From Bubalus kerabau (lineage: Eukaryota; Chordata; Mammalia; Artiodactyla; Bovidae): DNA of 64,000 nucleotides. Made by a program: the position numbers and the translations under genes. Below, piece by piece: positions 10,855-22,419 of this stretch; position 1 is the stretch's first letter; every line of letters starts with the position of its first letter. The stretch spans positions 172,628,240 through 172,692,239 of the forward strand of contig NC_073625.1 in the NCBI RefSeq assembly GCF_029407905.1, read 5' to 3'. The notes under the pieces are model-generated. The model was not told where the DNA came from. It saw only the letters and a program-made list of their open reading frames with translations, and did not search any database.

Positions 10855-11690
10855 GTGACAGGCAGAATAATACTCCCCCAATACTACCCCTTAGTGGTAA
10901 AGAACCCACCTGCCAATGCAGGAGACATAAGAGACCCGGGTTCGAGTCTGGATTGGGGAGATCCCTTGGAGGAGGGCATGGCAACCCACTCCAGTATTCT
11001 TGTCTGGAGAATCCCATGGACAAAGGAGCCTGGTGGGCTATGGTCCATAGGATGGCAAAGAGACAGACACAACTGAAGTGACTGAGCACACATGCAAAGA
11101 GGCCCACACCCTAATCCCCAGAACCTGTGAACTTGTTATCCTACATGGCAACATGTAGCTCAGCAGAAGTGACTAAGGATATGCATGGGTTTTGGGAAAG
11201 GGTTGAGTATCTTGGATTATGTAGATAGGGCCAATATAATCACCTGAACCATTAAGAGCAGAGAACTTTCCCCTGCTGGGCTGAGAGAAGAAATAGGAAA
11301 AGGTGGAACAACTTCAATGAGTGAGAAGGGCTGCTGCCAGCTTTGAAAATGGAGGAAACAGATCACAGCTGAGGAATGCAGGTGGCTTCTAGATGCTGGG
11401 AATGGCCTTCAGTTTACATCCTGTAGAAAAACGGGGCTCTCAGGCTCACCACCTCAAGAAACTGAATTCCGCCAATACTCTGAATGAGCCATGGAAAGGA
11501 TCTTCCTCTAGGGCCTCCATAGAGGAACACAGTATCTCCTGACGGCTCTTTGATTTTAACCCAACGAGACCCATATTGGACTTCTGATCTACAGAACTAT
11601 AAGATAATAAATTTGTGTTGTTTAAACTACTGAATGTGTGATATTCTGTTACAAGAGCAACAGAAAACTAAAACAAGCTTAGACAGTTTT
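10855..11690 (+). mobile_element. MLT1-type MaLR LTR, interrupted
   Basis: LTR blocks run in order: ccctaatccccagaacctgt, catggcaacatg, gccaatataatcac, gctgccagctttgaaaatgg, gcttctagatgctggg, ttttaacccaacgagaccca, and gataataaatttgtgttgt with a poly(A) signal. The first 30 bp are split from the rest by a Bov-tA. Confidence 0.75.
10888..11098 (+). mobile_element. Bov-tA SINE within MLT1
   Basis: The head begins in the middle of the usual tRNA-like leader (ttagtggtaaagaaccc) and the tail is agcacacatg. It interrupts the start of the MaLR LTR. Confidence 0.9.
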
Positions 11691-12000
11691 ATTCTTATCA
11701 CCTAGGCCTTGGATTGTCCACAAGAGAGAACAGTTAGCATTTGGGGGAAGCAGAGGGAAAGGAAGAGTATATTTGGGGATAAGGGCCAACATCAGCTTTA
11801 CAATTCTCCTAAAATTTTCCCTCCAGTAGGATATACACACCCACATATTGAAAGTCAAATATTCATGTTAGCCACTTAAAGAGAAAAACACAACAAAAAT
11901 TCAAATATTCAATATTCTGCCAATAATGGTGAACAGAAATGCCTGTCTGAATCCTACTGGAGCTTGGAGATCCCTGCAGTAAACAATTAAGCGCTACTCA
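11691..12000. other. no gene recognised
   Basis: Unassigned AT-rich sequence between the MLT1 LTR and a MER5A-like fragment. Confidence 0.4.
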
Positions 12001-12004
12001 GCAA

Positions 12005-12135
12005 TTCAACATGATGGTTCTCATCAGCAGTCACAGGAACAACCAGTGGAGCTTATAGTAAATGCAGATTCCTGGATCTCCTCTCCAGAGATACTTATTC
12101 TGAAGTTTTAGAGTAGGGCCCAATAATCTGGATTG
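12005..12135 (+). mobile_element. MER5A-like hAT fragment
   Basis: gatggttctcatcagcag, atgcagattcctgg and agagtagggcccaataatctg follow the order of MER5A, a non-autonomous hAT-Charlie element. It is degraded. Confidence 0.5.
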
Positions 12136-12222
12136 AATCAAAATGAAGAATTCCTGAATTTTATCATCTAACAAATGACTAATGTTGCTAAAACATTATC
12201 TACTTCTCCCACCAACCAGTGG

Positions 12223-12483
12223 CTAAGTCGTTTCAGTCGTGTCCGACTCTGTGTGACCCCATAGACGGCAGCCCATCAGGCTCCCCCATCCCTGGGATTC
12301 TCCAGGCAAGAACACTGGAGTGGGTTGCCATTTCCTTCTTCAATGCATGAAAGTGAAAAGTGAAAGTGAAGTCACTCAGTTGTGGGACTCCTAGCAACCC
12401 CATGGACTGCAGCCTACCAGGCTCCTCGGTCCATGGGATTTTCCAGGCAAGAGTACTGGAGTGGGTTGCCACTGCCTTCTCTG
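12223..12483 (-). mobile_element. BOV-A2 SINE dimer
   Basis: Antisense dimer lacking the GCT tail, flanked by a 13-bp duplication with one mismatch (caccaaccagtgg at 12210-12222, caccaaccactgg at 12484-12496). Confidence 0.95.
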
Positions 12484-12654
12484 CACCAACCACTGGAGAC
12501 CTCTGCTATTCTGACCAAAGCCCAAAATGCAATTCATATTGGGAGTTAGCCCAGGAGCTGGCCCATCTAGTAGACAAGAAGGCCAAGAATATAACTTTGA
12601 TATAAACAAATCTGGATTTGATTCTGCTTTAACTTCTTAGGAAGGGAGTGTTTT

Positions 12655-12770
12655 GAGTGTTTGGGGAAAGTCACTTAAGTTCTCTGTGGCTCAGTTGTCT
12701 CATTTGTACAAAGGGAATGATCTACCTACCCACAGGGTTGTGGCAACAGGTTGAACACAGTTCTTGGGAA
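12655..12770 (+). repeat. MIR SINE
   Basis: aaagtcacttaagttctctg, then ctcagttgtctcatttg, then ctacctacccacagggttgt is the MIR core in sense orientation. Confidence 0.75.
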
Positions 12771-13126
12771 CAAACAACTATTCAGTTCATGTGATTTTAA
12801 CACCACCATAATTCCATTTCCAGATGAAACCAAAGCAAAATATTTATAAGCAGAGGTAGGTCAAATTTTTTAGCAATTTTCATTCCTGGAACAGTATCTA
12901 GAAAGATTAAATATATAATGGAAACAAGCTTCCCCTTTAGACTGGCTGTGTTTACAAGAGGTTGTGTTGTGGAGAAAATAAAGGAAACCATGATACCTCT
13001 ATCTCGTTGAGGGTATATATATCCAAGAAGGCATAATTTCATACCAAGCCTCTAGAAAGGTGGGATGAAGCCAAAAGACATCTTCCCCAAGTACAAGCAT
13101 TTGGGAAATGTATCTTTTTTTTTCCA

Positions 13127-13342
13127 GGCTTCCCAGGTGGCACAGTGGGTACAAAATCTGCCTGCTAATTCAGGAGATGCGGGTTCAATCCCTGGGTCAG
13201 AAAGATCCTCTGGAGAAAGAAATGGCAACCCACTCCAGTATTCTTGCCTGGAAAATCCCAAGAACAAGGGAGCCTGGCCGGCCACAGTCCATGGGGTTGC
13301 AAATAGTCAGACACGATTTAGTGACTAAGCACGCATGCACAC
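13127..13342 (+). mobile_element. Bov-tA SINE
   Basis: Full-length sense copy beginning ggcttcccaggtggcaca and ending with the agcacgcatgcacacatg tail. Confidence 0.92.
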
Positions 13343-13900
13343 ATGTCTCTGTTTTCAACCTTAGAACACAAAACGCTGACTCTATGGATGGTTGAGAGCA
13401 GTTCTGGTCGTCACTGAACATTTAGTGGCCGATTTGAAGACTGCAGAGAGTGAAAATGGATTTCCTGCTCAAGGTTATAGAACAAGTCATAGAATTTCAA
13501 CTTCCAGGTGAATGTGAAGGACATAAATAATCATGTCACTGAATGATACACGTTTTAATAACATGAAAATGAATAGACACAAATAGGAAGCAAACAGCTC
13601 AGCACCGTTGAGTCTGTGCAGATGACCAATGATTCTACCACAGCCAATTGGCCTGGAGTTGGGGTCACAACTAGAAAAATAAATCAGACTAAAAACTAAA
13701 TTAATAAAATACAAAATAAATGATGATCTAACTGTAAAGAATGATGCTGGAAGCAACAGAATACCTATTTATTACTTTCCTTTTATATCTTTTAGTGTTC
13801 TTTCCTCTCTGCTTGTGTGTATTACTTCATCATTCCCTTTCCACTCTTTTTTCCTTTATAGAAAAGGTAGGGAGCATTAACAGATAATAAAAGGGAATCT
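13343..13900. other. no gene recognised
   Basis: No supported feature. The minus-strand open frame at 13487-13756 has no recognisable domain. Confidence 0.4.
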
Positions 13901-13901
13901 G

Positions 13902-14060
13902 AGGATTTCCCTGGCAGTCCAGTGGCTAAGACTCGTCACTTCTAACGCAGGGGGCCTGGTCAGGGAACTAGATCCCACATGCCACAACTAGAGTTTCACA
14001 CCACAACTAAAGATCCCATGTGGCACAACTAAGACCCAGCACGGCCAAATAAACAAACAA
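13902..14060 (+). mobile_element. CHR SINE
   Basis: ggatttccctggcagtccag head, cagggaactagatcccacat body and aagacccagcacggccaaat tail, with an A-rich end. Confidence 0.88.
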
Positions 14061-14065
14061 GTAAA

Positions 14066-14245
14066 TGGCTTCCCAGGTGGCTCGGTGGTAAAGAATCCGC
14101 CTGCCAATGCAAGAGACGCGAGTTTGATCCCTGGGTGGAAAAGATCTCCTGGAGAAGAGAATAGCAACCCACTCCAGTATTCTTGCCTGGGAAATCCCAT
14201 GGACAGAGTCGGACACGACTGAGCACACATGCACGCACACAAACA
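14066..14245 (+). mobile_element. Bov-tA SINE adjacent to CHR
   Basis: Begins within a few bases of the CHR A-rich tail, a favoured landing site for LINE-driven insertion. The 3' tail is gagcacacatgcacgcac. The BovA part lacks its middle section. Confidence 0.9.
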
Positions 14246-14354
14246 AATATTTTTAAAAGCTTTCAGATCTCTGCAAAAAGTAAAGGGGCATCTGGAGAAA
14301 ATCCTCCTGTTCTCATCTGCCGGTCCTTCTCAGACTACAGTCCTCCACAGAGGG

Positions 14355-14541
14355 TGCTCAGTCGCTCAGTTGCATCCGTCTCTTTTGAGGCCCCAGGCAC
14401 CTCTGTTCATGGAATTTCCAGGCCAGAATACTGAAGTGGGTTACCATTTCTTTCTCCAAGGGATCTTTCTGATTCAGGGATTGAACTCATGTCTCTTGGT
14501 TGGCAGGCAGATTCTTGACCACTGAGCCACCAGGAAAGCCC
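14355..14541 (-). mobile_element. Bov-tA SINE with 17-bp target duplication
   Basis: Antisense copy exactly bracketed by cagtcctccacagaggg at 14338-14354 and 14542-14558. The duplication has no mismatch. Confidence 0.95.
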
Positions 14542-14744
14542 CAGTCCTCCACAGAGGGCAGGACTAACTGTTGGGGGAAAGCCATGTATGGCGTCTTTGT
14601 TTCCATGAGGGCCGATTGTTAAAGCAGGACTTGTGGCCTCTTTCTCTGTACTTCTTTATTACGCTCCTCTGAAGAAGGAAAAATGATTTCTCTTATTCAT
14701 GAGAAGGTAAGTGTCTTGGGTCCCCTGAACCTCCTAGCTCCACT

Positions 14745-14937
14745 GAAATGATTCTCAAACTTTAATTGCAACAGAATCATAAGGAGGGCTAAGTCAAACA
14801 CAGACTCTTGGGCCCTACTCCCTGGAGTCTCTGACCCAGTTTGTCTAGGTTGGAGACCACAAAACTGCATCTCTAGCAACTTTTAGGTAATGCTGAGGCT
14901 GGTCACCTAAGGACAACACTTTGACAACCACTGCTGT
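14745..14937 (+). mobile_element. MER5A hAT element
   Basis: Nearly full length: tgattctcaaactttaattg at the left, cttgggccctactccctgg in the centre and gacaaccactg as the right terminal repeat. Confidence 0.7.
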
Positions 14938-15421
14938 AGTGAACAGGGCTAGTGTTCCTCACCACTGTCCTCGCGTGGCTTGCCCCTTCCCTCTTTAGCC
15001 GGAGTTTGTCCTCAGGATTCTGACTCTCCTCTGCCTCCACACGATAAGCAACCCAGAGGCCTTTTCAGTAGGTGTGCCTGGAATGGAATGGGTAGAAGTT
15101 AAAATTCTGGAAGGAAAGGTATTTGGCCCCAGGCCCAGACTGTCATCCTGATCCAGCTCCACCAGTGATAACTCTATATAAGAGGCCTCTATCAGTTTCT
15201 CAACCAGTTCTGAGAATAAAGAGAAGAGTCTGAATTGTCAGCCTCCTCAATCCAAGAGCATCCAGGATAACAATCATAGGAATGACAGGGAATATGATGA
15301 GGAATTCCAAAGGCTGTAGCCTCAATCTGGAAGCAGAGTGACCCTGTCTTGTCTGAGTCATAATGCTGAAGCCATATCACATCAACTGTGTATATAAAAA
15401 ATAAAGGAATAACATTCCTGT

Positions 15422-15615
15422 GAGCTTCTCTGGTGGCTCAGATGTTAAAGAATCTGCCTGGGTTCAATCCCTGGGGTGGGAAAATCCCCTGGAGAAGGGA
15501 ATGGCTATCCACTCCAGTATTCTTGCCTGGAGAATCCCATGGACAGAGAAGTCTGGTGGGCTACAGTCCATGGGGTTGAAAGAATCAGACACAACTGAGC
15601 AACTAACACATACAC
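15422..15615 (+). mobile_element. Bov-tA SINE
   Basis: Sense copy with a shortened tRNA head (about 15 bp of the leader region missing before ggttcaatccctgg) and an intact BovA part. Confidence 0.92.
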
Positions 15616-16848
15616 ACATGTTCCTACTCTTGGATAACACAGAGTTGTCGCCCAAGTGGTGTAGATGGAGACGAGAAGATACAAGACCTTCATGAAATTC
15701 AGCCTAGATTACTGCTCTGGGTCAATGATCAACAACCATCTAGACCAGGTTGGCTGGCTTAACAACTCCCTCCTCACCCACAGCTAAGACAAGCCCTTGA
15801 GCTGTTCTTTAGCTCCCTGGACATCTCTCAGCCACCCTTTCAAGCCTTGCTCCATCCTTGGGCCTGGCAGCTCTGCTCTGTGCCATGTTTTGTTCACCTG
15901 CCCAGATCCTGCAGAGATGCATTTGCGTCTCAGTTCTCAGAGGCAGCCTGGTTTCAAACCCTGTGGTGTAACCAGCCTTGCCCCACCTCTGTTCAGTTGC
16001 ACTCAGCTCAAGTCCCCAGCTGAGTTCAACATCCCCATTCCCTTCTTCTCCAGGAGGGAAATCTGGATTCAGGAAATCTGGAAGCACAAGGTTTTCCTTC
16101 AGATGAGCAGAAAAATTACAACACAACCCTGTCAGCCAAACAAAAAAGAGGGAAGAGGGTGAAACTCAAGCCAGGTCTTCCATTCTATGGCCTTCATGCT
16201 CTGGTGCACTCATCTCAGGGCTCTTATAACATTTTCACCAAACCGAGAGGCCCCTCCTGGCTGCCAAAGGGTACCGTGGGCCAAATCCTGCCTGGACATG
16301 TGTCCTCTGTGGCTCACTGAGTGTTTGTTAAATTTTGGAGCAAATATATAAAAATGAGAAGATAAACATAAAATTCAGATTTCTATTTTCTCTTTTCAGA
16401 TCAGAACACCTGGCAATAGTTAGCCCACATTTTCACACGGTAACACTGAACTAGGCCAGTGACAATCATGCCCTTAGACAAGGGGTAAAGTTCACCATCA
16501 GCCTGACATTCCCCCACCATCCCCATTCTCCCACAGCCTTTCTCCCACAGAACATACGCGAACCAACAGTGACTAAGCGCAGCTCTACAACCTGCTGCTG
16601 TTAACTTCCTCAGGTATCCCTGAGGAAGGGATATTCAAATCAAATTACTATGATCATGAGAGAAAGAAACATTATTTTTTTTCTCTTCACTTGGTGGTTG
16701 CTTCCATTCTCAGTCATGAAGCTGTAATTACAGGAATTACGAACAAATGGGCAAGTGCTTACTCCAGAGTGGCCCAGGCTCACGAAGGGTGAGGGGAGAG
16801 AGAGAGAGGGTGAAGAGACTCAAAATAGAAAGGCATTCCCAGGACTTC
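15616..16848. other. no gene recognised
   Basis: Moderately GC-rich unique sequence. Open frames at 15797-16162 (+) and 15809-16126 (-) overlap each other and show no known domain, so I do not call either a gene. Confidence 0.45.
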
Positions 16849-16849
16849 C

Positions 16850-16938
16850 CCACTCCCAGTGCAGGGGGCCTGGGTTCAATCCCTGATCAGGAAACTAGAT
16901 TCTATATGCCAAAACTAAGACTTGGGGTAGTCAAATAT

Positions 16939-16948
<10 letters not shown>
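16850..16948 (+). mobile_element. CHR SINE, truncated
   Basis: aggacttccccactcccagt, cagggggcctgggttcaatc and gatcaggaaactagattc. The copy ends in an AT-rich tract at 16937-16990. Confidence 0.8.
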
Positions 16949-16970
<22 letters not shown>

Positions 16971-16990
16971 TTTCAAAAAGTGAAATTTTA

Positions 16991-19140
16991 TTTATTGGGA
17001 ATTAAGAAATTCCATCTTGTATCACAACAGTTTATTCAATAAATGTGAATTCTCCAACTCTCTTTTTTAAATCCCATTTTAGGATTTAATATATAGATCT
17101 CTGATTGGTAGGAACATTAGAAATAAGTATGTTCCAAGGCCATTAGTAGTGCAAATGAGAGATCTTAGGTTTTGAAGAGCCATCCTAAGCCATATTTAAG
17201 GGGGTGGGAAGGACCATCAAAAGCCTTAGCCTAAGGCATCAGAGAGAATTTGGGGTTGAGAAAGGTGAAGAACAGAAAACAGCTTTATTGCTTATACATG
17301 ACCAAGAAAAGGTAAACATGGCAAAAAGCAAAACAGGCAAGATGTGTGTTCACTGGGAAAGAGGCCTGCTAGTATGAGACGAAGAGGAAGTCAAGACCCA
17401 AACAGAATCAACTTCCCGGAGAAGCCTGGTTCCACTGGCCCATCTTCCTGAGTCTGTGCTTAGAATCAAAACTTTTAGAGCACAGAAACAATGCTAAAAA
17501 AAAAACCCAGGAGCTGAAAACTCCTTCCCACAAAGATTTCACTTGCTCCAAGAAGAAAACAATTGCTTTAGGTTAAGAGGTAGTAATTATAGACTGTTCT
17601 TCCCTACTTGGGCCCTTAATCTCAATGTTAAAAATATGCACCATGGAACATCTGCAACTGAGTACCAAAGTACTAATATTTCAAATAAATATCCCAAAAG
17701 GTAGCAGCTGCTTAGAGTCAAGGGCTAGGGAACCTCCGGCCAACTGTTTATGACTAAGCATTTTATTAGAAATCTGTTCTGTAAAGAGAACAATTTAATA
17801 CTTCAGAGCTACAAAATATTACCACCTCATGGAATGTTGTCATAGGCTATTGCTGGTGTCATACACTGTCATCAAATATATTTTTAAAAGGCAATCCCTC
17901 TTCCAACATCTCAAGGTCTTTAAAAGATGAGGACTCAGAAGGAAAAAGTAGCTATATCCTTTATTGTTACAAGACAAAATATCCATAATCTGAAGTCACC
18001 AGATATAGAACTTTATGGTCCACTTACTTATAAATTATATATACAGCCAATTAAAGTTTGTTTTCAGAAAGACCCTATCACCTGCTGGCCCTTTTTATTC
18101 AGCAATAAGCTAGACCACAAAAAACTTAGAGAATTATTAATTAAGAAACAATCACTGTGCAATAAAAGTGTACAAAGATCTTTCCTTGTCTCACATCACC
18201 TGTTACTGGCATGCACCATGAGCTGGCTGAAAGCACTGCTATGCTACCACCAAATGACCACAGTGTTGTAGCCAGAGACTCACCCCAGAGGGGTACAAGT
18301 TAGGGTACCTTTGGAATTCCTGGTCTTTGCCCATAAGATTAGATGAATGAGTCAGTGTCAAGGTAAATATTTGATTTCCAGAATGCTTCCTGCTCTTTCT
18401 CACCTCTTTCCCTCTAAGGCCAGCATTTGAATGGGAAAATATAATGTGTGCAGCCCTACTTCTCAGAAACTTCCCAGGACAAGAATAGATTTTATAGTCT
18501 TTTTCCTCCTGGTTCAACATAAAGCTGGTCCAAAAGTAAATGAGGGAAATGGTCAATGGTGCACTAGGAATCTTTCACAGGTTATGTTCCCTTGAGACCT
18601 AACCTTTTCTACTGATCCAGCTTCAGGAGCAATGAAAGTAGGGCTAAGGCTGTATCTATAGTGGAATGGGCCACTGGAATGACTAGCAATGATCACTTTG
18701 GAATATGATTTGCAGGTTACAAAGTGCTTCCACCTAGAGTGTCACAAACAAGAGAGTATGTTATAAATGTATATACAAATATAAAGTATCCATACTATGA
18801 TATTTGAGGTGGACATGATGCATCATACTATTGTAAATCCACCCTGCCCTGATTCTCAGTGATAATTCAGGAAAGAGGAAGTTCTCAGCACACTGAGAGT
18901 CAAAGTTGATTATCTTCGCTCATGGACAGACACAAATTAAAATTAAATTAGTGAAAAACTATTAGAATACTTGCTTCCTAAATGTTTCCTTTTATATGCT
19001 TGCTTCTCAGAAAAAAATAATATTTAATCTTTATTCACCACTTCTATTTTCTTATATAAAACTTAAAGACAAAGTTTAACTACTTGCATGCATATATTTC
19101 AGTACCCAGAAAGTTGTAATTTATCACTAGGATCCCTGAC
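16991..19140. other. no gene recognised
   Basis: About 2.1 kb without a clear coding or repeat assignment. Several AT-rich short frames (for example 17927-18271) lack protein features. Confidence 0.45.
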
Positions 19141-19142
19141 TC

Positions 19143-19350
19143 TGGAGTCAGAATTCTGAAGAGTTTATTCTCCGCTTCCTATGAACTACATCACCTCAGG
19201 TGAGTCATTCTGAGTTTTGGTCTTCATAGCCAAAAAATGAAGATGGTGATAATTTCAACTTCATAGAATTCTGGGAAGGATTAATTAAAATAAACAGCAA
19301 AGGGCTTAGAAAAGGGTCTGATATATAGTAAAGTGCCCAGTAGATATTAG
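19143..19350 (+). repeat. MIR SINE
   Basis: Runs from ctctggagtcagaattctga through ggtgagtcattctgagtttt to gtaaagtgcccagtagatat, a long MIR copy. Confidence 0.6.
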
Positions 19351-19399
19351 CTATTATTTTACATATTGGTGATTCATGGATTTCATGGCATTAGTGGAA

Positions 19400-19771
19400 T
19401 GTGGAACCCTGTACCAAGGGTCACAGGTGTGGAGCCCTGTACCAAGGTCACAGGATAAAAATCTCTGGAACTGACCAAGCCCCATAATAATTGTTGCCAC
19501 AAGCCTCCAGATCTAAACTGGCCAGTTCACTGACCCCATATTAGGTAAAATACCTCCCTATTATCCACCCTATAGCATCCTAACGAATTACCTAATGTCA
19601 CCATTCCAGTAGGAATTGTCTCTGTCTTGAGACTATAAAAATTGGCTGCTACCCTGTGAAAGGGTTTGGCTCTCCCTTGAGAGAGCGACTTCCATTCTAA
19701 TAAACTTTATTCTCCTTCCATCCTGCCTCATGTCTGGAAATTCTTTACCAACCCACACACTGACCACAACA
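19400..19771 (+). mobile_element. solo LTR, ERV1-like
   Basis: The segment begins TG and ends CA. It has a TATA-like actataaaaattgg near 19630, a poly(A) signal aataaac at 19699-19705 and a C/T-rich region after it, which is the U3-R-U5 order of a gammaretrovirus-like LTR. A tandem duplication of about 27 bp marks its left end. No internal viral genes are next to it and no clear target duplication was found, so the boundaries are tentative. Confidence 0.5.
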
Positions 19772-20081
19772 GTCCTCAAAAGTAATACAGTTGTGAACAC
19801 ACTTGTATATTATGTGTACATGGATGTGTATATGGAAAATCATCTCAATTTGCATAAATATTTTCTGCAAATATCAGAAAATTATTATTGGAAAGTTATT
19901 GGAAAGTCTCCCAATAACTGATTTATTAAGTAAAGGCCTGGATGAAGTTAATTATCTTTAAACACTGAACTTGAATAATGTAAGTAATCATTAAGGTAGT
20001 TCCCTATCTATTTGTGAGAAGAAATTCATACAGAGCTTTATAAGTAAATTCAAATACTTACATGGATTCGTTATTAGAGAT

Positions 20082-20117
20082 TTGTTTTAAAAAAAAAAAG
20101 AAGAAGAAGAAGAAGAA
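20082..20117. repeat. (A)n(GAA)n microsatellite
   Basis: An A run followed by six or so AAG units. Confidence 0.9.
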
Positions 20118-20127
20118 AAGCTAGTTC

Positions 20128-20658
20128 TAGACCAGGGATCAACAAAGTCAGCTGGAAGGCCAAATCTGGCCAACTGCCTATTTGTATACTACCTGTGAAC
20201 TAAGAATGGCTTTTACATTTTTCAATAGATTTTTTAAAAAATCAAAAGAATAGGGACTTCCCTGGTGGTCCAGTGGCTAAGACTCTGCACTCCCTATACA
20301 AGGGGCCCAGTTCAACCCCTGGTCAGGGACCCAGATCCCACATGCCTCAGTGAAAAGCCTGCATGCAGCAATTAAGATCCAGTGCAATCAAATACATACA
20401 TAATTTTTTCAAAAGAATTATTATTATTGAATTATTCTTTCAAAAGAATAATAGTTTGTGACATGTGACAGTAAGAAATCAAAATGTGAGTGCCCACAAA
20501 TAAAGTTCACTGGAACACAGACAAGCTCATTCACTTACATCCTGTCTACAACAGCTTTTGAGCAGAATTAGGTTGTCGAGACAGAGACCATAACCCAGAT
20601 AAGTACTTATTATCTGTCCCTTTACAGAGTTTGCCAACCTTTGGTCTAGACTGCTGTT
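20128..20658. mobile_element. hAT-type MER element, split by CHR
   Basis: The inverted ends tctagaccagggatcaac (left) and gccaacctttggtctaga (right) match each other, with the tctaga edges probably the target duplication. The interior resembles the mammalian element with aaaggcc-aaatctggcc and aataaagttcactggaacac. The family name was not resolved. Confidence 0.6.
20253..20439 (+). mobile_element. CHR SINE inserted in the hAT element
   Basis: gggacttccctggtggtcca head to gtgcaatcaaatacataca tail, flanked by tcaaaagaata at 20242-20252 and 20440-20450. Confidence 0.9.
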
Positions 20659-21058
20659 TCTACGAGGGCAGAGGCTGTGGGGCCTAGCTCAGTGCCTGGC
20701 CCAGACTGTGTTCAGTAAACATTTGATGAGTGAACATGGCGTCAACATAAAGAGCCTGAGGTGGGGCTCTCCTGTGTGCTTAAGAGCTGTTCTCAAACAA
20801 CAGAGAGCCATTTTCAGACAGAGAACAAGAGGGGCTGCTCCAATCTATGCAGCCCAGCTAGGGTCTTTTTTTTTTTTTTTGCTGTTTTTTCGTTTTAAAA
20901 ATGTTTATTGCACAGAATTCAAGGAATTCCTAAGTGCACTCAAATTTTTTTTTTTTTTTTAAATCAACATGCTTTTTAAAGTTAGTTTGTTGTGCATGGT
21001 GACAACTTTCCCCAGAATAGCCCCAACCTGAGGACTCCCTTTTAATGAGGAAATTTTG
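20659..21058. other. T-rich sequence, no gene recognised
   Basis: Two T runs (about 20865-20880 and 20944-20960) flank 60 bp of AT-rich sequence. They could be antisense retroposon tails, but no source gene was recognised. Confidence 0.4.
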
Positions 21059-21059
21059 T

Positions 21060-21348
21060 TAACTTTTTAAAATTTATTTATTCTTTATTTTTGGCTCTGC
21101 TGGGTCTTCACTGCTGCACGGGCTTTTCTCTTGCTGCAGAGCATGGGCTCAGGGCGCACAAGCTTCAGCAGCTGCGGGAGGTGAGCTTCAGTAGTCGCAG
21201 TTCCTGGGTTCTGGAGCACAGGCCCACTAGTTGGGGCACACGGGCTTAGCTGCTCCACAGCAGGCAGGATCTTCCCTCACCAGATATCGAACCCATGTTT
21301 CCTGCACTGGCAGGCAGATTCTTTAGCACTGAGCCACCAGAGAAGCCT
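21060..21348 (-). mobile_element. CHR SINE, long form, antisense
   Basis: ttggctctgctgggtcttca to ctgagccaccagagaagcc, close to full length. Imperfect flanks tgaggaaattttg and tgaggaaacttt may be the target duplication. Confidence 0.85.
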
Positions 21349-21448
21349 GAGGAAACTTTTAACAGACATGAATAAGTTACAACCACCGAGTTTTCTAGAT
21401 CCTCTTAAACATTATCCCCAAGGATCAGCTAGGGTCTTTTGATATCCT

Positions 21449-21508
21449 AGCTAATTCTAGCGGTAGAATTTTAGGCTACAATGGAGAATGGGGAAAGGGT
21501 AGATCATA
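21449..21508. repeat. 60-bp direct repeat, copy 1
   Basis: Matches 21710-21769 at 57 of 60 positions, counted by eye. It lies immediately left of a Bov-tA. Confidence 0.95.
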
Positions 21509-21709
21509 GTGAAAGTGAAAGTGTTAGTCACTCAGTCGTGTCTGACTCTTTGTGACCCCATGGATTGTAGCCCACCAGGCTCCTCTGTCCATGGAATTCT
21601 CCAGGCAAGAGTACTGGAGTGGGTTGCCATTCCCTTCTCCAGGGAATCTTCTTGACCCAGGAATTGAACCTGGGTCTCCTGTATTGCAGGCAGATTCTTA
21701 ATCTAAGCC
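21509..21709 (-). mobile_element. Bov-tA SINE between 60-bp repeats
   Basis: Antisense copy from gtgaaagtgaaagtgttagt to gcaggcagattcttaatcta. Its tRNA-head end is degraded (the terminal gagccacctgggaagcc is replaced by aagcc). Confidence 0.9.
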
Positions 21710-21769
21710 AGCTAATTCTAGTGGTAGAATTTTAGGCCACAATGGAGAATGGGGAAAGGGCAGATCATA
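21710..21769. repeat. 60-bp direct repeat, copy 2
   Basis: Second copy of 21449-21508, with three substitutions, all C/T or T/C. Confidence 0.95.
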
Positions 21770-22419
21770 AGGACAAAATAAACAGGAGTTCTGCATTTAC
21801 CAGCAGTATATTTTTAATAAAAAATGGCATCACAAAAGCACAACCAAAGAGAATTAATTTGGGAACCAAAAAAAAAAAAAAATCTATGGCCTCAGGCCTT
21901 AGCTCACCACAAGCCTTATTTCTAGATACAGCTGCTAAAGAGGTCTGCAAAGTCTTAAGTTGCATACATACGAGTATGGGTCCAAATCACAGTAAATATT
22001 GGGTCTCGTTGTAATTAGTGCTAGTTAAGACAACAAACAGAGTGCCACCTTTAACCTAACGAGGCTCTTTGTAAGCTAGTTTAGTGACGATCCTGTTTCT
22101 AGAAGAGCTCTATCAGCATGGTGATGGTCTAATCTAGGTACCATATCCAACAAGGCAAATTGATAAAACTGCAAAGTATTTACCAAGGTGATGAAATCAC
22201 AGTCCTCAGTCTGAATTAATCTAATTCAGGAAAAACACTTGGGACACCTCACCAAATACAAGCTTTGATCATCAGCACCATCACTTGAAGAATTACAATA
22301 TGAAAGAAGTACACTTTAATGATATCCCCTTGGAAGACGCAGCCTTACTAGTCTATTACTAGAAGATACTAGTCAAATGGTATCAAGTCACCTAATTGGC
22401 CATACCTAAGTTATCTGGC

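Noticed and set aside
15797..16162. 121-codon frame in moderately GC-rich DNA, tested as an exon
   Set aside because: No domain, an overlapping antisense frame of similar length, and no convincing splice-site pair.
20860..20965. Pair of T runs that might bound a retrocopy
   Set aside because: The 60 bp between is too short and AT-rich to identify.
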